DNA from: Lineus longissimus
Lineage: Eukaryota; Nemertea; Pilidiophora; Heteronemertea; Lineidae
Assembly (NCBI RefSeq): GCF_910592395.1
Contig: NC_088308.1
Location: forward strand, 17,253,501-17,313,500
DNA length: 60,000 nucleotides
Direction: 5' to 3'
Both the position numbers and the translations under genes were made by a program. The notes below the pieces were generated by a model. That model saw nothing but the letters and a program-made list of their open reading frames with translations, searched no databases and was not told the origin of the DNA. Shown here piece after piece: positions 23,301 to 36,870 of the stretch; within the stretch, counting starts at the first letter, position 1, and every line of letters begins with the position of its first letter.

Positions 23301-26300
23301 AACTGTTTCCAATAGAGATCTTGTGAAGTTAGCAACACAAGTCTTTAATCTTCAAGCCTCTTGAACATAAAGTTTATCCAAAGTGATGCTAGGTCGTTTG
23401 GTGACGTTGACATCAAAAGTGTGACATCAAAAATGACTTACTTGTTTTTGGTGACAATTCCCAAGATTTATAATGACAAGTCAAACTCATTTTAAGTGCA
23501 ATTTGCTTCAGGTTCTAAAGGTATAAACCTCGATTTCTGAAAAGCCTAATCTGCTTGCAGATCCTGCCTATAATATCCCCCCCCCTTTAAGGCAGAGAAA
23601 GATTGAAGTAAATTTGTGTTCATGTCTGCCCAGTTCCCAATTAAATGTACTCAATGCAACTGCTCAATGAGAGGTCACTAAAGCAGTGCTTGCTGACCTC
23701 TAGATTTGCGCAGAATCCTGTCATCATCAGCAAGTTCAAAGGGTACAATGGTCTGTCTGACTATTTTCAATTCAGCCCTTATGGAACAGGCGTAGTGTTT
23801 CCAGATTGTACTTCACCAGGAACCGTTTGCGGTGGAATTCGTACAGGATTTAACAAAGATTAAGAACTTCGCTTTTCTTCCCGTGATACTTTCATATCTT
23901 ATCTACCGTTCCAGCAAATCTCTATTTTATCAAAAGCATGATGGGAAAACTAACCCAACCTGACTGAGGAATTCATTTATAAACGTGTGCACTTGTTGAG
24001 TTGATGTTCACGGTGAAGGGTCACATACCTTCACTTTAACGACCGATCTAAACAGTGTAGTGGCCCATCAAATCGTATCATTAGATATGTTCCTAAACAT
24101 TCTACAAACCATCTTAAAAATACGAAACAAGAAAACAACCTGGTTTCAACCTTTTTCCGTCTTCAACAGAATTTTTAAAGTCTTGTGAACTATATCTGAT
24201 CCGAGTAACGAGTCCCGGGTAAGCATGTTTTGTGAAAAGTTGAATCTGAGGATGAACACTTTCATTTCCCATAATTGCTGATGAAAAACCCACCAGGGGA
24301 AGTTTGCAAGCCTCTGTAGATAGGAGTAAGAACCTTATTCCCATCACCTTGTCTTATGTAAACAAGCAAGACATAGTTACAAGTAAGATTGTGCCTTTGC
24401 CCTGGCAACAAAAGAACACAAGAATGTGGAGCCCTACTAGTACACCGATTCACATCCTTACGACATTATTCATCGAAGGCCATATTTCATGGAAATTACT
24501 TGCACCTAATTCCCTACATTAGCGGTCTTGACAGCAAAGCAGCAAAGATACGCTCCCTCAGAGTGCACTCACATCACACTGCTCTTGACAAGTGCTTTGA
24601 GTACGTGAGTTCCAAGGAATCCGTCCATGAAACACGAATGAAACAACTTTTTATCAAAGGCCGGTTTGGCTATCATATGACCATGGATGCTTCATCATTA
24701 CAAATTCATCAACTTGGCATTAACTTCAACTTGGCATTAAGTGTAAAAACCTTAAGTGAAGGAGAAAACGCCAAGTCAAAGTTAACTGAGGAAGATAAAA
24801 CTTCCCAATTTCTTCTAATAATTTCTATCTCATTTGCCAGTAAAATCAAAGAATGCTTTTATAATTGTTTTCCATTTGCAGCTGAAAGCATTTTTGTTAT
24901 TGGAGACGGCATAGATCGGGATGAGATACTAAAATCATGCTCGGAATAGAAAGCAATGCATAAGACAGGCACGTCTAGCCAACTCAAACCACAAGCCACT
25001 TCAATCGTAGGGGGCTAGCACTTCTGAGGAATTTGACCCTTGACTACCTCTGATCATATAAAATCATGTGCATGGTTACACATGATCGTGCAGATCTTGC
25101 TCACATTTCCTTCAGATCCTTTTGGAAGGAATCCAAGCGAGGTCTTCAGTCTATGGGAAAACGACTAGGGTCATCGTGCACGCAGCACTGATATTAGTAG
25201 GACTTTCGACTGTCATGGACGTTTCATTTCGATTCATGATGACCTCAATTGGCTGTACATTATGTACAGGTCAATGTATTACACTTCAGTCAGGCAAAGG
25301 CGAAACAGGCTTACAGTTTGATAAGCGAACCACTTTGATTTGTCCTTATGTGGTGAAGTTTAGCTCCAGAGCCTGGTTGACCCATCTTGAGAATCAGAGA
25401 GCATTGGCCCCATCAGCCTATCTTTTTTTATACTACCTTTATCGAGAGCATCTCAATGCTGATCAAAGTGACTTTTTAGACCTAAAGATTCTTATATTGA
25501 TTGGGTTGATTCCCTTCATTGATCAAGTTTCTCGTAAATGAATGTTTTTTTAGGTGTACAACTGGTATCAACAGGGTCAGTTTTTGTGCTATCTGACTGC
25601 GGTTACAAACCCCTGGTTACAGGGTGAGGCTGCAATCTCCTGAGACAGCAAGGCATATAATTCACCCTTGAATAAGGCAAATTACTATTATTGACGGAAA
25701 TTACCCCAGCCATAGTTACAAACAAGAAGTTATCATAATATTTGATAAACTACACCTATTACCACGTACAAATCAACAAAACAGTGACAGCAAATGAGCT
25801 AAGTGTAGATATTGGATAATATTCCAAATTCAATCAAGCAGTCAAGCTAGAATGCAACATATTAACCGTGGTCAGGTGTACTATTGGAAGTCGTCTTCAT
25901 TTCACCCTGGCCTGACGGAAATATCTGGCAGATTCTCAACCGAAACTGTGTATCACCCAAAAAGATGTTCCAGTCAACTTGGAAATGAACTTCTGTATTG
26001 CGTAGGAGTTCTGGAGTGTTTCTAAGATCTCAACACAAGGAGCACCGAAAGTCATCTTGCCGTAAGTCAAGGGAAATTTGTTGACTGAAACCAGCGGTCA
26101 GCGCCAGCATGTCTCGGAGGCCAATTACACCAATAAGGTGCATTGTAATCAGGCCACTTGATGACCAACATCATCACTCTCAAGGGTCAATTTCTGACCC
26201 GAGTTGTGCAAATTATTTTTGTTACACCTTTTAAAGGGTACAACAAGGAACATAAGTGCTTCTCAAGAGCTAATTGACTTTATAACACAGTGTCTAAATA

Positions 26301-29300
26301 GCCACTAAGTAATGGTTATCCATACAGCAAGTTGTGGTCGATTTGAAAGCCGGAGTTAAATATAGTGATCAGAGCATAAGGAGTGGCTATCTTCTTTCGG
26401 AACCGTTTTTAACTGTAATATAGATGGCTTTAAAAACCTCTTTATAAAGAAGATGAATTTTGTGTGAAAGCAAATTAGTTTAAGTAATGGGCTGGTTACT
26501 TTACCAAGAGGTTTCTGATGAAAAGCCATAACGGCGAACTATATATATTTATGTAGGTAGAAGCCTGATAGAGGGGGTCAAATTGGTAATTGCAAAGTGA
26601 TGTGGGTCTGCATGGTTTGTCTAAAAATATTCCTCTTACTAGCACAAATAATAGTGCAATTGTACTGTGAGACAGTAGAGACACCTATAAGCAAGCAAAT
26701 ATGTGTAACTTTATCTAGCTCCTGCCTGTGGCTTCCCTATAAAACATTGGACGGAACTAAATCAGCTACACCACTGATGATCTTAAAAGTAAGGTAACGT
26801 CCCAAAGAAATACGGCAATGGTACACAGCACTCAATCGCAGAAGCGACGATTTCCTACACGATTATACAACAGGGCCTAACAAGGCTCCCCCTACTGATG
26901 GTAATTATAGCCTACAACAACTGTTTAAGTGCCAAGATTAGAAGATCTAAGAAACAAGGCGATCCTATATATTTGGCAAAAATCTGGTTGACCAAAAGCC
27001 TTATTTGAAAACTGAATGAACAGTCTAGGAATAAAATGTCTGAATATGCATTAACGATTCGATTTCCATTTGATGGGACACGTCTTACCATCCATTGGAT
27101 GATTGAAAGTTTGCAGCTTTTATCAAACTCAAGGGTTAACTTTGAACGGAGGTCCTTTGATACATGAAACTAATGAAAGGTCTTCTAAAAATTGTGATAA
27201 GAAAAAAATCAAAAAGCCTGCAGGTGATGGTGAGGAAAGGTCAAAGCACCTCCAGCAGCGGACGCACGAAAAGTAATGCCCAACTTCAAATGAAGATGCG
27301 CAATGTCATCACAGCCACTGTTAGGTGACTGCACATGAAGTGTCGAATCTTCAAAAACAGTTTTTGGAAATTGCCACTTGCTGAAAGTCAAGAGCAAAGC
27401 AAACATAGGGACTGGTGTAATTACGCTCTATTCTATACACTGTCTGTCCCAGGAGAAATGCCAAAATCTTCGGCAAAGTCCCAGGCACGACTGTTTCATA
27501 GGGAATACCGAATTTACTCCAGTTGGTAGGTTTGCCATTCGACCTTAAGCAAATTAGTCATTCTTGCAATGTGGCCTACTCTTGTGCAACAATATTGCTT
27601 TGAGATTTTTATCTGTTTTGTAATGAAGATAGGTGGGCAACCAGCTATCGGTTCTTTCCTCCTCGCCAATATTGAAAGACCACGGCTCAAAGAAGTATCC
27701 ACGAAATGTGTCTTCTTTCATTTTATAGCACCAGAATGTTGCCTTGCCACCTCAGTGGGACCACAGCTAGCTTCATGGCTAATATAGGAAATCATAAGCA
27801 GCCTGATATATCGGCAAAATTACAAGACAAATCCTGATTTATCAGTTTGCGTGGGAAGAAACAGGCAGAACTCTAATCCGAAATAAAAGGAAAAGAACAG
27901 CAAGCTTTTTCCGATATTGTCAAACTGGGCCATATCAATCCTTCAGATGTACTCTAGGACACGACCCAAATCTCAGGGATGAAGAAAAGAATGACGATTT
28001 TGAGTATCAATCACCATGCACTATAAACTCGTTCTCAAATCTGACTGAAGAAGAAAACACCGCATCTTTATCTCCTCATATGGGTACAAAGCTGCATGAT
28101 GATGCTGGTGGTGGAGATGATGATGGTAAGGGTAATGATGATTAGAGGGTGAAGAAGATATAAATCATAGCTTTAAACCAAAGCAACATGCACCCTTCCC
28201 CTTCGACAAGGCAATATTGAGTTGAGAATTAAAAGTGAAAAACACCTGTAGGTTTGATTGTTGACGAGATAGTGATATAATAGTCACACTAAAGAAGAAT
28301 ACAAAAGTGTGAAAGGTATTATTTGTAGTACGTTCAAGCAAACCAGAATATAAAGGCTTCAAGGAATGATCACATGAGAGGATTTGGGGGATATAGCCTG
28401 CCCAGGTAAAGGGCCAAAGTAGCTGTCTTTGAGGCTTAATGGAGTTTATAATTAGCACCATGTTCCAGGCCTTTTAGAGTATAGATACAAGATTGGCCAA
28501 TACATTGACAGGGACTCATGCCGAGAACATTGGGATTGTTAAGTTTAAACTAGACTGAGGTGTTAACTGACATCAGTTTTTCATGTGACGAGTGAAAGTT
28601 CCCATGAAGAGTCAACACCATTGGAGACACCCCACCAATACTACCAGCAGGATATTAATGCATTCACTCCCAATATTACACCTTTATTAGACTAATTACA
28701 GAACATCGAACACGACTGTACTTAACTACATTGACATTAGTGTTATTTTAGCAATAGCTGGACATCTATTAAATCTAAGATCCAATGACGAGGAAATACA
28801 TGTATATTCCTTCATGCCTATCAGGTTGAAGAAGAGGCATATTCAACATCAAGAACCCTAACTGTCCACTTCTGCCTTCCGAAGTTGTTACCATCAAATT
28901 GTATATGTCATTTATATGTCAGGTTATAGTTTTACTTAGGCAGGTTGAACGCTGAAGAAGAAGAAGTATATGTCATTTGAAGCAGTGTCAGAAGGTGTAA
29001 GGCAAAAGGACCAGTGCAACAACGAAAGACAATGTTGCTGACCCAACCTATCAATCAGCTGCCCCGCTGTTGTTGTGCAGTATAATCTGCTTTGACTTAT
29101 GACCCGACCTGGTCATCTACGTATCTGTCTCGCCATCAAAGAGGCTGAAGTGATTGGCATCACTTGACGGTCTTCCCACACGAGGAGTCCGCATACCCCC
29201 AGCGCATACCATACACACTGTTGATGTCCTAGCTTAAGGCTAACGTGTTAAGTAGAGGCAGGGGTGTCCAAAGGAATGTCACTTGTGGCGCTATGTCTGT

Positions 29301-29444
29301 TAACCCCATCCAGCTTTATTACGTCAAGGATTTTACCTAAGTGTGTGCAGTCAGGTGCTAGAGCTTAGGATGGCAAATTGTTTTTTCTCAAGAAGTTTCA
29401 TTTCATAGTGTTCAGATTCATGTCGACCAAGATTTATCATGAAG
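20375..29444. other. Gene-poor stretch, no supported exon
   Basis: Nine kilobases without a recognisable repeat family. The longest open frames are 24389-24949 (186 codons, from a non-ATG or ATG start) and 25122-25541 (139 codons). Neither shows a domain, a signal peptide or clear splice sites. A minus-strand stretch ending at 23010 reads SDEIFSDKIDFGVGYFAWED and looks protein-like, but I cannot tie it to a family. A 15-bp doublet, 'aacttggcattaact', sits at 24714-24745. 26690-26760 shares 'gataaagttacaca' (reverse strand) with 55560-55634. Confidence 0.4.
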
Positions 29445-29559
29445 TAAGGTAGAAAGGGGTAATTGTAGCCCCGGTTTATTTGTAGCCCCTGCATTGTTTG
29501 ATACACAGGGTTATCAATCAATATCATAGACAGGGGCTACAATTACCCCATTATACCTT
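29445..29559. mobile_element. 114-bp MITE with GGGGTAATTGTAGCCCC ends, copy 1
   Basis: Inverted ends are 'aaggtagaaaggggtaattg' then 'tagcccc' on the left, and 'ggggctacaattacccca' then 'ttatacctt' on the right. The interior includes 'ggtttatttgtagcccctgc' and 'atcaatcaatatcata'. A near-identical copy in the same orientation starts 1.36 kb downstream. There is no coding capacity. Almost the whole length can fold into a hairpin. Confidence 0.85.
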
Positions 29560-30801
29560 GCTGGATTACAGTACTCTACTACATCTAAATACATATCCTT
29601 AAAAGACATTAAATATGGTGCTTGATACAAAATCCTTCCCCTCTCTGTAGAAGCAGTCAACTAAACCTCCAATGAATAAAACTAAGCACATACTTAGAAT
29701 TCAAAGTAATGTGGAAGGAATAAGAAAGGAATGTTGGATTTTCCCACAAAGTTTAAAAATCCCCGACAGTATGCAAGAACAAGAAATACCAAAAGAATTT
29801 ACAAATCTTATTTCAACAGGAGGACTCCCCCACTGTGTTGGGGACAAATATTATAACAGTTAATAATGTTAACTGCATACTTCTGGTATAAAGTAATTGA
29901 ACTTAACTAAACCATTCTTCATAAGTCGACACAAAACTTCTTAATCTAATTTTCCACGGTCTATGAGAGTTCCATAAAAGTGAAGTGATTTGTGGTGAAC
30001 CCAAAAGCATGAAATATTTCACATCAACATTCAATATTTATGATTGGGATTTAAAGCTGTTGTTGTGGCGATTAGATTCCTGAGATCTGAGGTCAATGAT
30101 TAGAATGAAATGCAACCTGCTATGGTGAACACTTTGCCTGAAGATTGTTTTTGTCTTTGCTACAAGTAATAAACAGAAATCAAACTTTGCTGCTGAACAG
30201 TAACCATGAGGCAGCAACAGTAATAAAGACACTAAGGTACATACAAATTTGGTCGTTACAGGCTAAAAACTCCTTTGCTAAAGAAAGTCAACACTCTGAA
30301 TCAACTAAAAATATTTGTTCCCTGACATAGTGTGACTTTCAATATTTCTTTTTTTCAAGAAAGGAAGTGGTGGACGGCCTTGTTAACCATACATCATACA
30401 CCTTGAATAAGCTTTTTGTAAGCCTGTTTATAGGTCCACCAAGACATGGCAAATATCAAGCAAGAATGCAAAAACCTAAATGCACACATGATGAAAGAGC
30501 AATGAAAACTATATAAGCTTATCATATTTTATCACATTGTCCGGGAGAGGTTCTATTATATTCTTCATTCATGGGCAAAATAGAAGTTATGTGAATAGTT
30601 TCGTGTGACGTTCCCACGTTCATTAATACAGATCTGGCATGAATTGATGAGCAACATGTCATGACCATTAGAAAAATTTTGGGAATTCCGCGACAACCCC
30701 GTATTTCTATTTGATATAAACATGAATGAATAATTTATCGTTGCGCATGACATGACATGACGAAGCGCAGAAATATTTTTGATTCAAGTCCGAGGGGAAA
30801 G
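29560..30801. other. Spacer between the twin MITEs
   Basis: AT-rich with no exon recognised. The spacer does not show a duplicated flank, so the twins look like separate insertions or a MITE-only copying event and not a large tandem duplication. Confidence 0.4.
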
Positions 30802-30916
30802 GAGGATAGAATGGGGTAACTGTAGCCCCGGTTTATTTGTAGCCCCTGCATTGTTTGATGCATGGGGATATCAATCAATATCATAGGCAGGGGCTACAAT
30901 TACCCCATTCTACCTT
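30802..30916. mobile_element. 114-bp MITE, copy 2
   Basis: Same orientation and length as the element at 29445. It differs at a small number of sites in the loop ('gatgcatggggatatc' against 'gatacacagggttatc'). The left end reads 'ggatagaatggggtaac' and the right end 'attaccccattctacctt', so the TIR here is cleaner than in copy 1. Confidence 0.85.
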
Positions 30917-33900
30917 ATATTGCGTCCAGAGCGTTTGAAAACGTGTTATAGGCCTACAGTGAGGCTGGTCAAATATCTCACATGCATGAAAGGTGAAAAT
31001 CATTGATTGGTTTTCTTTTTCTTTTAGTTTTAGTTTTAGTTAGACCCGTATTGTATTCTTTCATATATATCTTGGGAGTACAATACACTACTCGGTGGTC
31101 AAGCCAGAAACATAAGATATGGTCAAGATCGAATCACTGGTAAACCTTTCAGTAAGACATTCAGCAGAAGCAACTAATTGGTAACAAGATGTACACAAGA
31201 TGGCGGGAACTTAATTTGTTTTCCAGTACGAGTAATTCTATTCGGCAAGAATTTGTATACCTGCACCAAATTCAATTTTGGACCTCCCATCTGCAACAGC
31301 GGGATCACACCAGTTCATTGCTAGTCGGCAAGGGCAGAAACCTCATCACCTGCCCTATATGTCCAAAGAGGTAAAGCAGCAAACTATATACATATACGTT
31401 GCAATTTGCTTCTTTTTGGCCAAGAGTCAAGCAATACTTGGGCATAGAATCTGAGGAAACACAAAAATAATAGCCAATGGTACAAAATGCCTTTATTGGT
31501 AGATTGTTGCTTTTCCTTCTCTTTTGCAAACTTCTCATTAATGTTAAGAAGTCACTTCACACAAATCTGCCAATCAACACTGTGACTAACTAAACATGGG
31601 GTAACAAGTATCAAGAGAAATACTGCATGATTTCAAGACAGGCTGTAGCTTCTTCAGCAGAAAGGAACAACTGGACTACATCAAAGGAATTAGCCACACA
31701 GACAGTGTTCAAATCCCACAAATGTTCAAAGTATTACACCAATTTCCAAGAAACATGGCCAATCGTTTTCAACAGCTCTTTTAAACCTTTCAAACTTCTG
31801 CCTCCTCTAATCGAGAACAGTCATCATCAAACCTATAACAGCTGATCATGCAGGAGCCTGTTTTTTGTGGATTACACCAACTTGTTGAATCGTCTCGTAA
31901 AAAACAAAGTCATTCTACAGGTAGACTTTCGACATTTGTTCATTAAGCTCCCACTTTATAAATAGTGTAGAACCGCTTACTTTATCAGCAAAAAACAAAG
32001 TATTACAACACTGAAACCAGCAGGCTGTAGTGTACTTAGTATGTACTTCATTCTCAAATGACTACTGAGTGATATACTTTAAACGTTTTGTCAGAACCCT
32101 GCAGTCAGCAGTGAGAAAAAAACATTATCAAACAAACAATCAACATGATTGCAAACACCTCAACAAAATGTGGAAAAGAAGGTGAAATTCAGCAGTATAT
32201 TCTTTTATTCTGACAAGTATAGTTGGATATCAGCCAATCAGCCAATCATCAAAGAGAAAGCTTTTGATAGGTCACCGAACCTTCGATGATTTTCTGAATG
32301 AAGCATTCCTTTAACCAAATATTGTGATTCCAATCAGGTAAACCATTAACATGACAGGAGCCAACTGTCTAATTCTTCTTCTTCTTCCAAATATTGCTTG
32401 GGCTCAACAAATTGAGTGTGGTAGAAGGTGGGGTTGTAGGCTATGGCGACAAAGGTTGAAAAATTTACAAGAGTTGATCAAGCAAAGTGTTTATAGGAGA
32501 AAGTACAGCAAATAAAAGAAAACGCTCTAGAAACGCCCTCTACACCGGAACCAAAAAAGAAGAGGTCAGCAGCAGCCATCAGTGATTTATACAACACGTA
32601 AGTCTGGCGCTATTTTACATTTTACAGGAGTCATGAAACTTGATCGAGAACATTAAAATCTTCAGAAATGTTGGGGGGAATTTCTGATGCACAGATGAAA
32701 TTTCCCTCAAGTTAATATTAGTACGAAGCTAATCAAAGGTAATTCAGATTCAATCTAAATGGACTCGGGCATCTTCGAGATTACTAATAAACTGGCTTCA
32801 TTATTTTGCCCCCTGTGAACAATTTGAAAATCTAAGCTCTTAATAGAGTGTTCCTCTTTCATGTAGTTAATATTGACTTGAGATGCATTTAAGTGCATTT
32901 GAAAGCTGATGAGGAATGCAGCCATTTACTTCTCATCATCATGATAATCATTTTATAACCTGAAAGACGGACATGCAATCTTTCCTTTGAGAATTCATCC
33001 AGGATCCTTCATCCCATCCTTCTGGGCATGGACAGTCAAGCAAGACAGAGCTTTACGTACAACCTCCATTAGGTCAGGGTGTAAAAGGGTGAGGTGCAAG
33101 CCTCATCGATTTGATGGCGAAAATGACGGTGATGATGATGTTGACTCCCAGGGTTGCGTTGTCTTTCGAACTCCAACTTGTCCTTCAAACTCCAACTCAG
33201 ACTATTGCAAAATCTGAACTTAAACTGTACCAATTTCACTCGATTTCTAAGAAAAGCACCAATCACCTTGATGATGAATAGAGATGATATGCTCTAGACG
33301 TCAGCCACCAATTATAACCATTAAAACTTGTACTGTTTAACACAAGTCGAGGTAAGTAAAACTCAGAAGTATTTTCAACCACAGGTTATGTTCACAAGGC
33401 ACCTCTCCATCAGTGCCAATTTATCCGCTGACTTCTGACAACTCAAATGCTGCCGCTTGAACTCGAGGCGGATTGTAATTTTTCACTCATTAGTATACTC
33501 TTTCAATTAACTCAGCCAGTGGGTATTCTCTTAAACAACCTGAAATTACACCGGTGTGAGTAATGAGAGTTCAAAAGAAGAATGATGACTGAATGATGAA
33601 ATGAAGATTCCACGCAAAAAGTGAGGTCATTTTTATCGAATTGTTTGCATGGTGCAAAGGCAACAAAGCAAGCAAAAATCTCGATACTCTAATTTCACTG
33701 ATACAAGAGTGCTTTATTTAACGAAATTAACACAATGGTAAAGGAAATGACTGTTGGAAAGACTCAGCTTCATTGCAAGAGAGCTACGTTCTCACACATA
33801 CAGGTTTGGATAAGATGCTAGGTGCAGTGATTTATCGTAACGAACTCGAATGCTACCACATGGTCCATGTAGTTGTCAAAAGTTGATTATCACATCTTGT

Positions 33901-34412
33901 TTCTGCTTGGTGGGAATGGCATCTACAGTACAGTTATTTAAACAAACAAGAAGATATATCATCATTCTGAAAGGAGACAAACACTCTGAAAAAAGCTCCG
34001 AGAAAGAATACACCGAAAAGTGCTCCGAGAAAGAATACGCTTCACAAATGAAGAACAGCAAATAATGATGAACAGCATTTCAGACCAACTAGCGAAAAGA
34101 TCTTTCTCGAGATAAGCTTGTACAGGACATTAGGTTGGAAACGATCAATGCACTAAAACCATAAACCCCTCCATCAATAAAATGCATTTGCCTTCGTCCA
34201 GAATAGTTCCGGCAATTAGCAGCAGTTCACGTTTTTGGCCTCTTTGGTATTGGTGGGAGATTTCTGGAGGAGCTGAGTAGGCGGGTACAGTGGCGAAAAA
34301 CCCTGGGAAAGTAGAGCTAGAATTTATCAAATGATTTTGGTCATTACGGCCATCTAGGCATGAAACCCAGTGGGTTTTATTTTTATGGCAGGACATACTG
34401 GCGACCTTGTAA
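30917..34412. other. Gene-free stretch
   Basis: A short 'ttttag' run lies at 31024-31042. Two 'tccgagaaagaatac' copies lie at 33990-34040. An 'aatgacggtgatgatgatg' run lies near 33122. No exon could be supported. Confidence 0.4.
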
Positions 34413-34445
34413 CAGGCACCACCAACAACAACAACAACAACATCA
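34413..34445 (+). repeat. (CAA)n microsatellite
   Basis: A run of about eight CAA-type triplets, slightly interrupted at the start. Confidence 0.85.
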
Positions 34446-34715
34446 CAAACTAGAGACTTTTGTGGCATGGACTTATTATTGCAGGTCCCTGCAACAAAAA
34501 CCTCTTATTTGCAATGCGTTTAGTCTGTGTATTTCTGCATCTTGTAACTTTCCGCTTTGTAAAGTCTGCTTTTTGGCGTCATAATGGCATACCTGCATAT
34601 GTGCTGATGACAACTACCATTTCTTCCAATCAAAAGTGAAAAAATACCACCATAAGAGCAGACACATAACATTGAACAATCTTAAGCAATTGTGATTCCA
34701 CACAGAAATCACAAA

Positions 34716-35075
34716 ATGGCTGTACGAGTCCTGAGTAGCCTTAGAAATCTCTGGGGAGCATTGTTCTCAGGCCATCCTCATCATCGGCCCAATCCAATAG
34801 AGCCGAGCAATGTACACTATCCTGGTGCCTCCGTGAATGTCAATGTGATTGAAAACGACCGAGGCAATCAGTCTAACAAAGATGATGGCATGCATTTCCT
34901 CTCTGTCCATCTAAACATCTCGGTGAAATTCATTGCTGGCTTCTTGACCAATAAAGCAGCATGTCCGAGTAATTTCCTCACGGAAGTACTATCATTTCGT
35001 CTGCGCATTATTTGCTCTTTCACAGAAGGTACATTACCAACTCGAGCATGCTCTTGGTTATCAATAAAATGGTGA
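34716..35075 (+). CDS. Candidate single-exon or first-exon CDS, unidentified
   Basis: The ATG at 34716 has a favourable context (acaaaATGGC) and opens a frame of 119 codons to TGA at 35073-35075. It begins MAVRVLSSLRNLWGALFSGH, a basic-hydrophobic start that could be a targeting or signal-anchor segment. It then runs HPHHRPNPIEPSNVHYPGAS and a polar part with SVNVNVIENDRGNQSNKDDG. The first 75 codons are GC-richer than the surroundings. A 'tcg|gtgaaa' at about 34920 could be a donor that ends the exon early. I recognise no family. A chance open frame is the main alternative. Confidence 0.25.
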   Translation: MAVRVLSSLRNLWGALFSGHPHHRPNPIEPSNVHYPGASVNVNVIENDRGNQSNKDDGMHFLSVHLNISVKFIAGFLTNKAACPSNFLTEVLSFRLRIICSFTEGTLPTRACSWLSIKW

Positions 35076-35516
35076 ACGCTTGATGGTGCCTGGATCTAAC
35101 CCAATTGTTCAACGGAATTGCCCATCTCATGTGACAACACAAACAAAGCACTTCACAAACTCAAGTGGAAAAAATATTTTGAAAACATATTGACCCAACA
35201 ATTTGACTTAAATAATTAAGTATTTAACGATGATATTTCCAAGCTTCGCCAGATTTTATATCCAGGGTGCTAGTATTAAAAGTGAGCGCAGAAATCTATG
35301 TCTTTATTACATGCTTTTGTGTGCACTTAGTCACTGTTATAGCTGGTCCCAAGAAGCTTTTCCAAGAAAAGGAATCATTTGGCCAGACCCTGGCTCCAAA
35401 AACACTTTATGCTATTGCAACTCAAACAGCAACAAGTATATTGCTAGCTGACCCTGGCCTTGACCTCACTGGTCTACATTGCTGATATTAGCATGGTTCT
35501 TATGGTAGTTTTAACT

Positions 35517-35890
35517 GATAGCTAGTTGGTCAAGACTGCTTCTTCACTCTAGCTGCATCAATCATTTGTTGGCCTGAGCCTGATCTCACATCTGAGGACA
35601 ATTTAAATACATACGGCACTTTTTCATGACCTCAGCTGTGTGTAAAGCAAGTCACTCAATTACACTCAAATTTTGATGTATCCAATGGATGTGATAGCTA
35701 GTTGGTCAAGACTGCTTCTTCACTCTAACTGCATCAATCATTTGTTGGCCTGAGCCTTATCTCACATCTGAGGACAATTTAAATATATACGGCACTTTTT
35801 CATGACCTCAGCTGTGTGTAAAGCAAGTCACTCAATTACACTCAAATTTTGGTGAAATTCTATGATAAGGAATATCCAATGGATGCGATG
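35517..35890 (+). repeat. 176-bp tandem duplication, two copies
   Basis: 'gatagctagttggtcaagac' starts at 35517 and again at 35693. The units match almost base for base through 'catttgttggcctgagcc' and 'gacctcagctgtgtgtaaag'. The second copy keeps about 20 bp near its end ('ggtgaaattctatgataagg') that the first lacks; both end in 'atccaatggatg'. This indicates a recent local duplication with one small deletion. Confidence 0.95.
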
Positions 35891-36710
35891 AGAAACAGAG
35901 TATAGAATGTTCTGTTTTTCAAGGCAGAGAATGGCATATTGGTTGTTAAAAAATTAATCAAAAATACGGCTTTCTAGTCTGAAATTACCCCGCAATGTTT
36001 AGTCTTGTAGCTAAAGGTCTGCAGCATCTATGCTATTTAGCATGGCCACACAAGTTGCAAGTATCAATTGTGAATGATGTATCTCGAAACTTTAGAGTTA
36101 GGCAAAACAACACAACGCACTGGTAAGGGAAATTCAACACATAAAGAAAAGTTTAACGGAAGCAACTGACTATAACCTGGTTTTCTGCCAAAATGTCACT
36201 AAACTGAGGAAGCTACACACTAGTTTAATAAATGATGTTACCTAGAAGAGTTTTCTTAGTAAACCGTTCAAGCCATTTAATTGCAATACGACCTGGAAGC
36301 AATTGGTTATGTTTTACGCGATTGCGTATATTGCCGAGTCTTGTTGGGCCAAGTTCAGGTTGGAATGATCAGCATTGCGTTTCCTCCTCTCAGAGTAAGA
36401 ATGTTCGTGATCCCCTTCTGTTTGTTAAAGAAACATGAACAGACATAGATCATCTTTACTTCCACAATGCTATCAGCAGTCGATCAAACACTGCCCTGGT
36501 GCATCCAGATCATGCACTGTACTCCTTCACGGCCGAGTCTAAAACAATCAGAAATCCAACTCTTTAGAAGAGCGAAAAAAGCATGATATCATCATTGATT
36601 TATTTCTTCCTTTCCAAGCCAATGCAGAAGTGAGGTTAAGGATTCTTTGGCTGGGAGAAAGCATTGATTGCTAGCGCCAAAACTCCTACAGAAATTAAAA
36701 CTAGGTATGT
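35891..36710. other. Gene-free spacer
   Basis: No repeat family or exon was recognised. The 68-codon frame at 36232-36438 has no domain. Confidence 0.4.
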
Positions 36711-36800
36711 AGGATATACGAGATTTTTAGTTCCGCTGACAAAGCCTCATATATCCTAGTAGGATATATGAGATTTTTGGCTCCGCTGGCAAATCCTGCA
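36711..36800 (+). repeat. 50-bp doublet with internal palindrome
   Basis: 'aggatatacgagatttttag' plus 'ttccgctgacaaa' at 36711 recurs at 36761 with four differences. At the junction, 'catatatcctagtaggatat' continues to a perfect inverted repeat with 11-bp arms. Confidence 0.85.
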
Positions 36801-36870
36801 AAGCACCGGGCAGCGTAGAACCTTGCTTTAGTCAATCAATTCACCAAGACCGCAAACAGACAGAGCCTTG

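Noticed and set aside
24389-24949. 186-codon plus-strand open frame, the longest in the window
   Set aside because: No recognisable domain, no signal peptide, no clear splice sites and ordinary AT-rich composition. In 60 kb of six-frame sequence one frame of this length can arise by chance.
25122-25541. 139-codon frame with hydrophobic patches
   Set aside because: Composition follows local T-richness; no motif or supporting signal.
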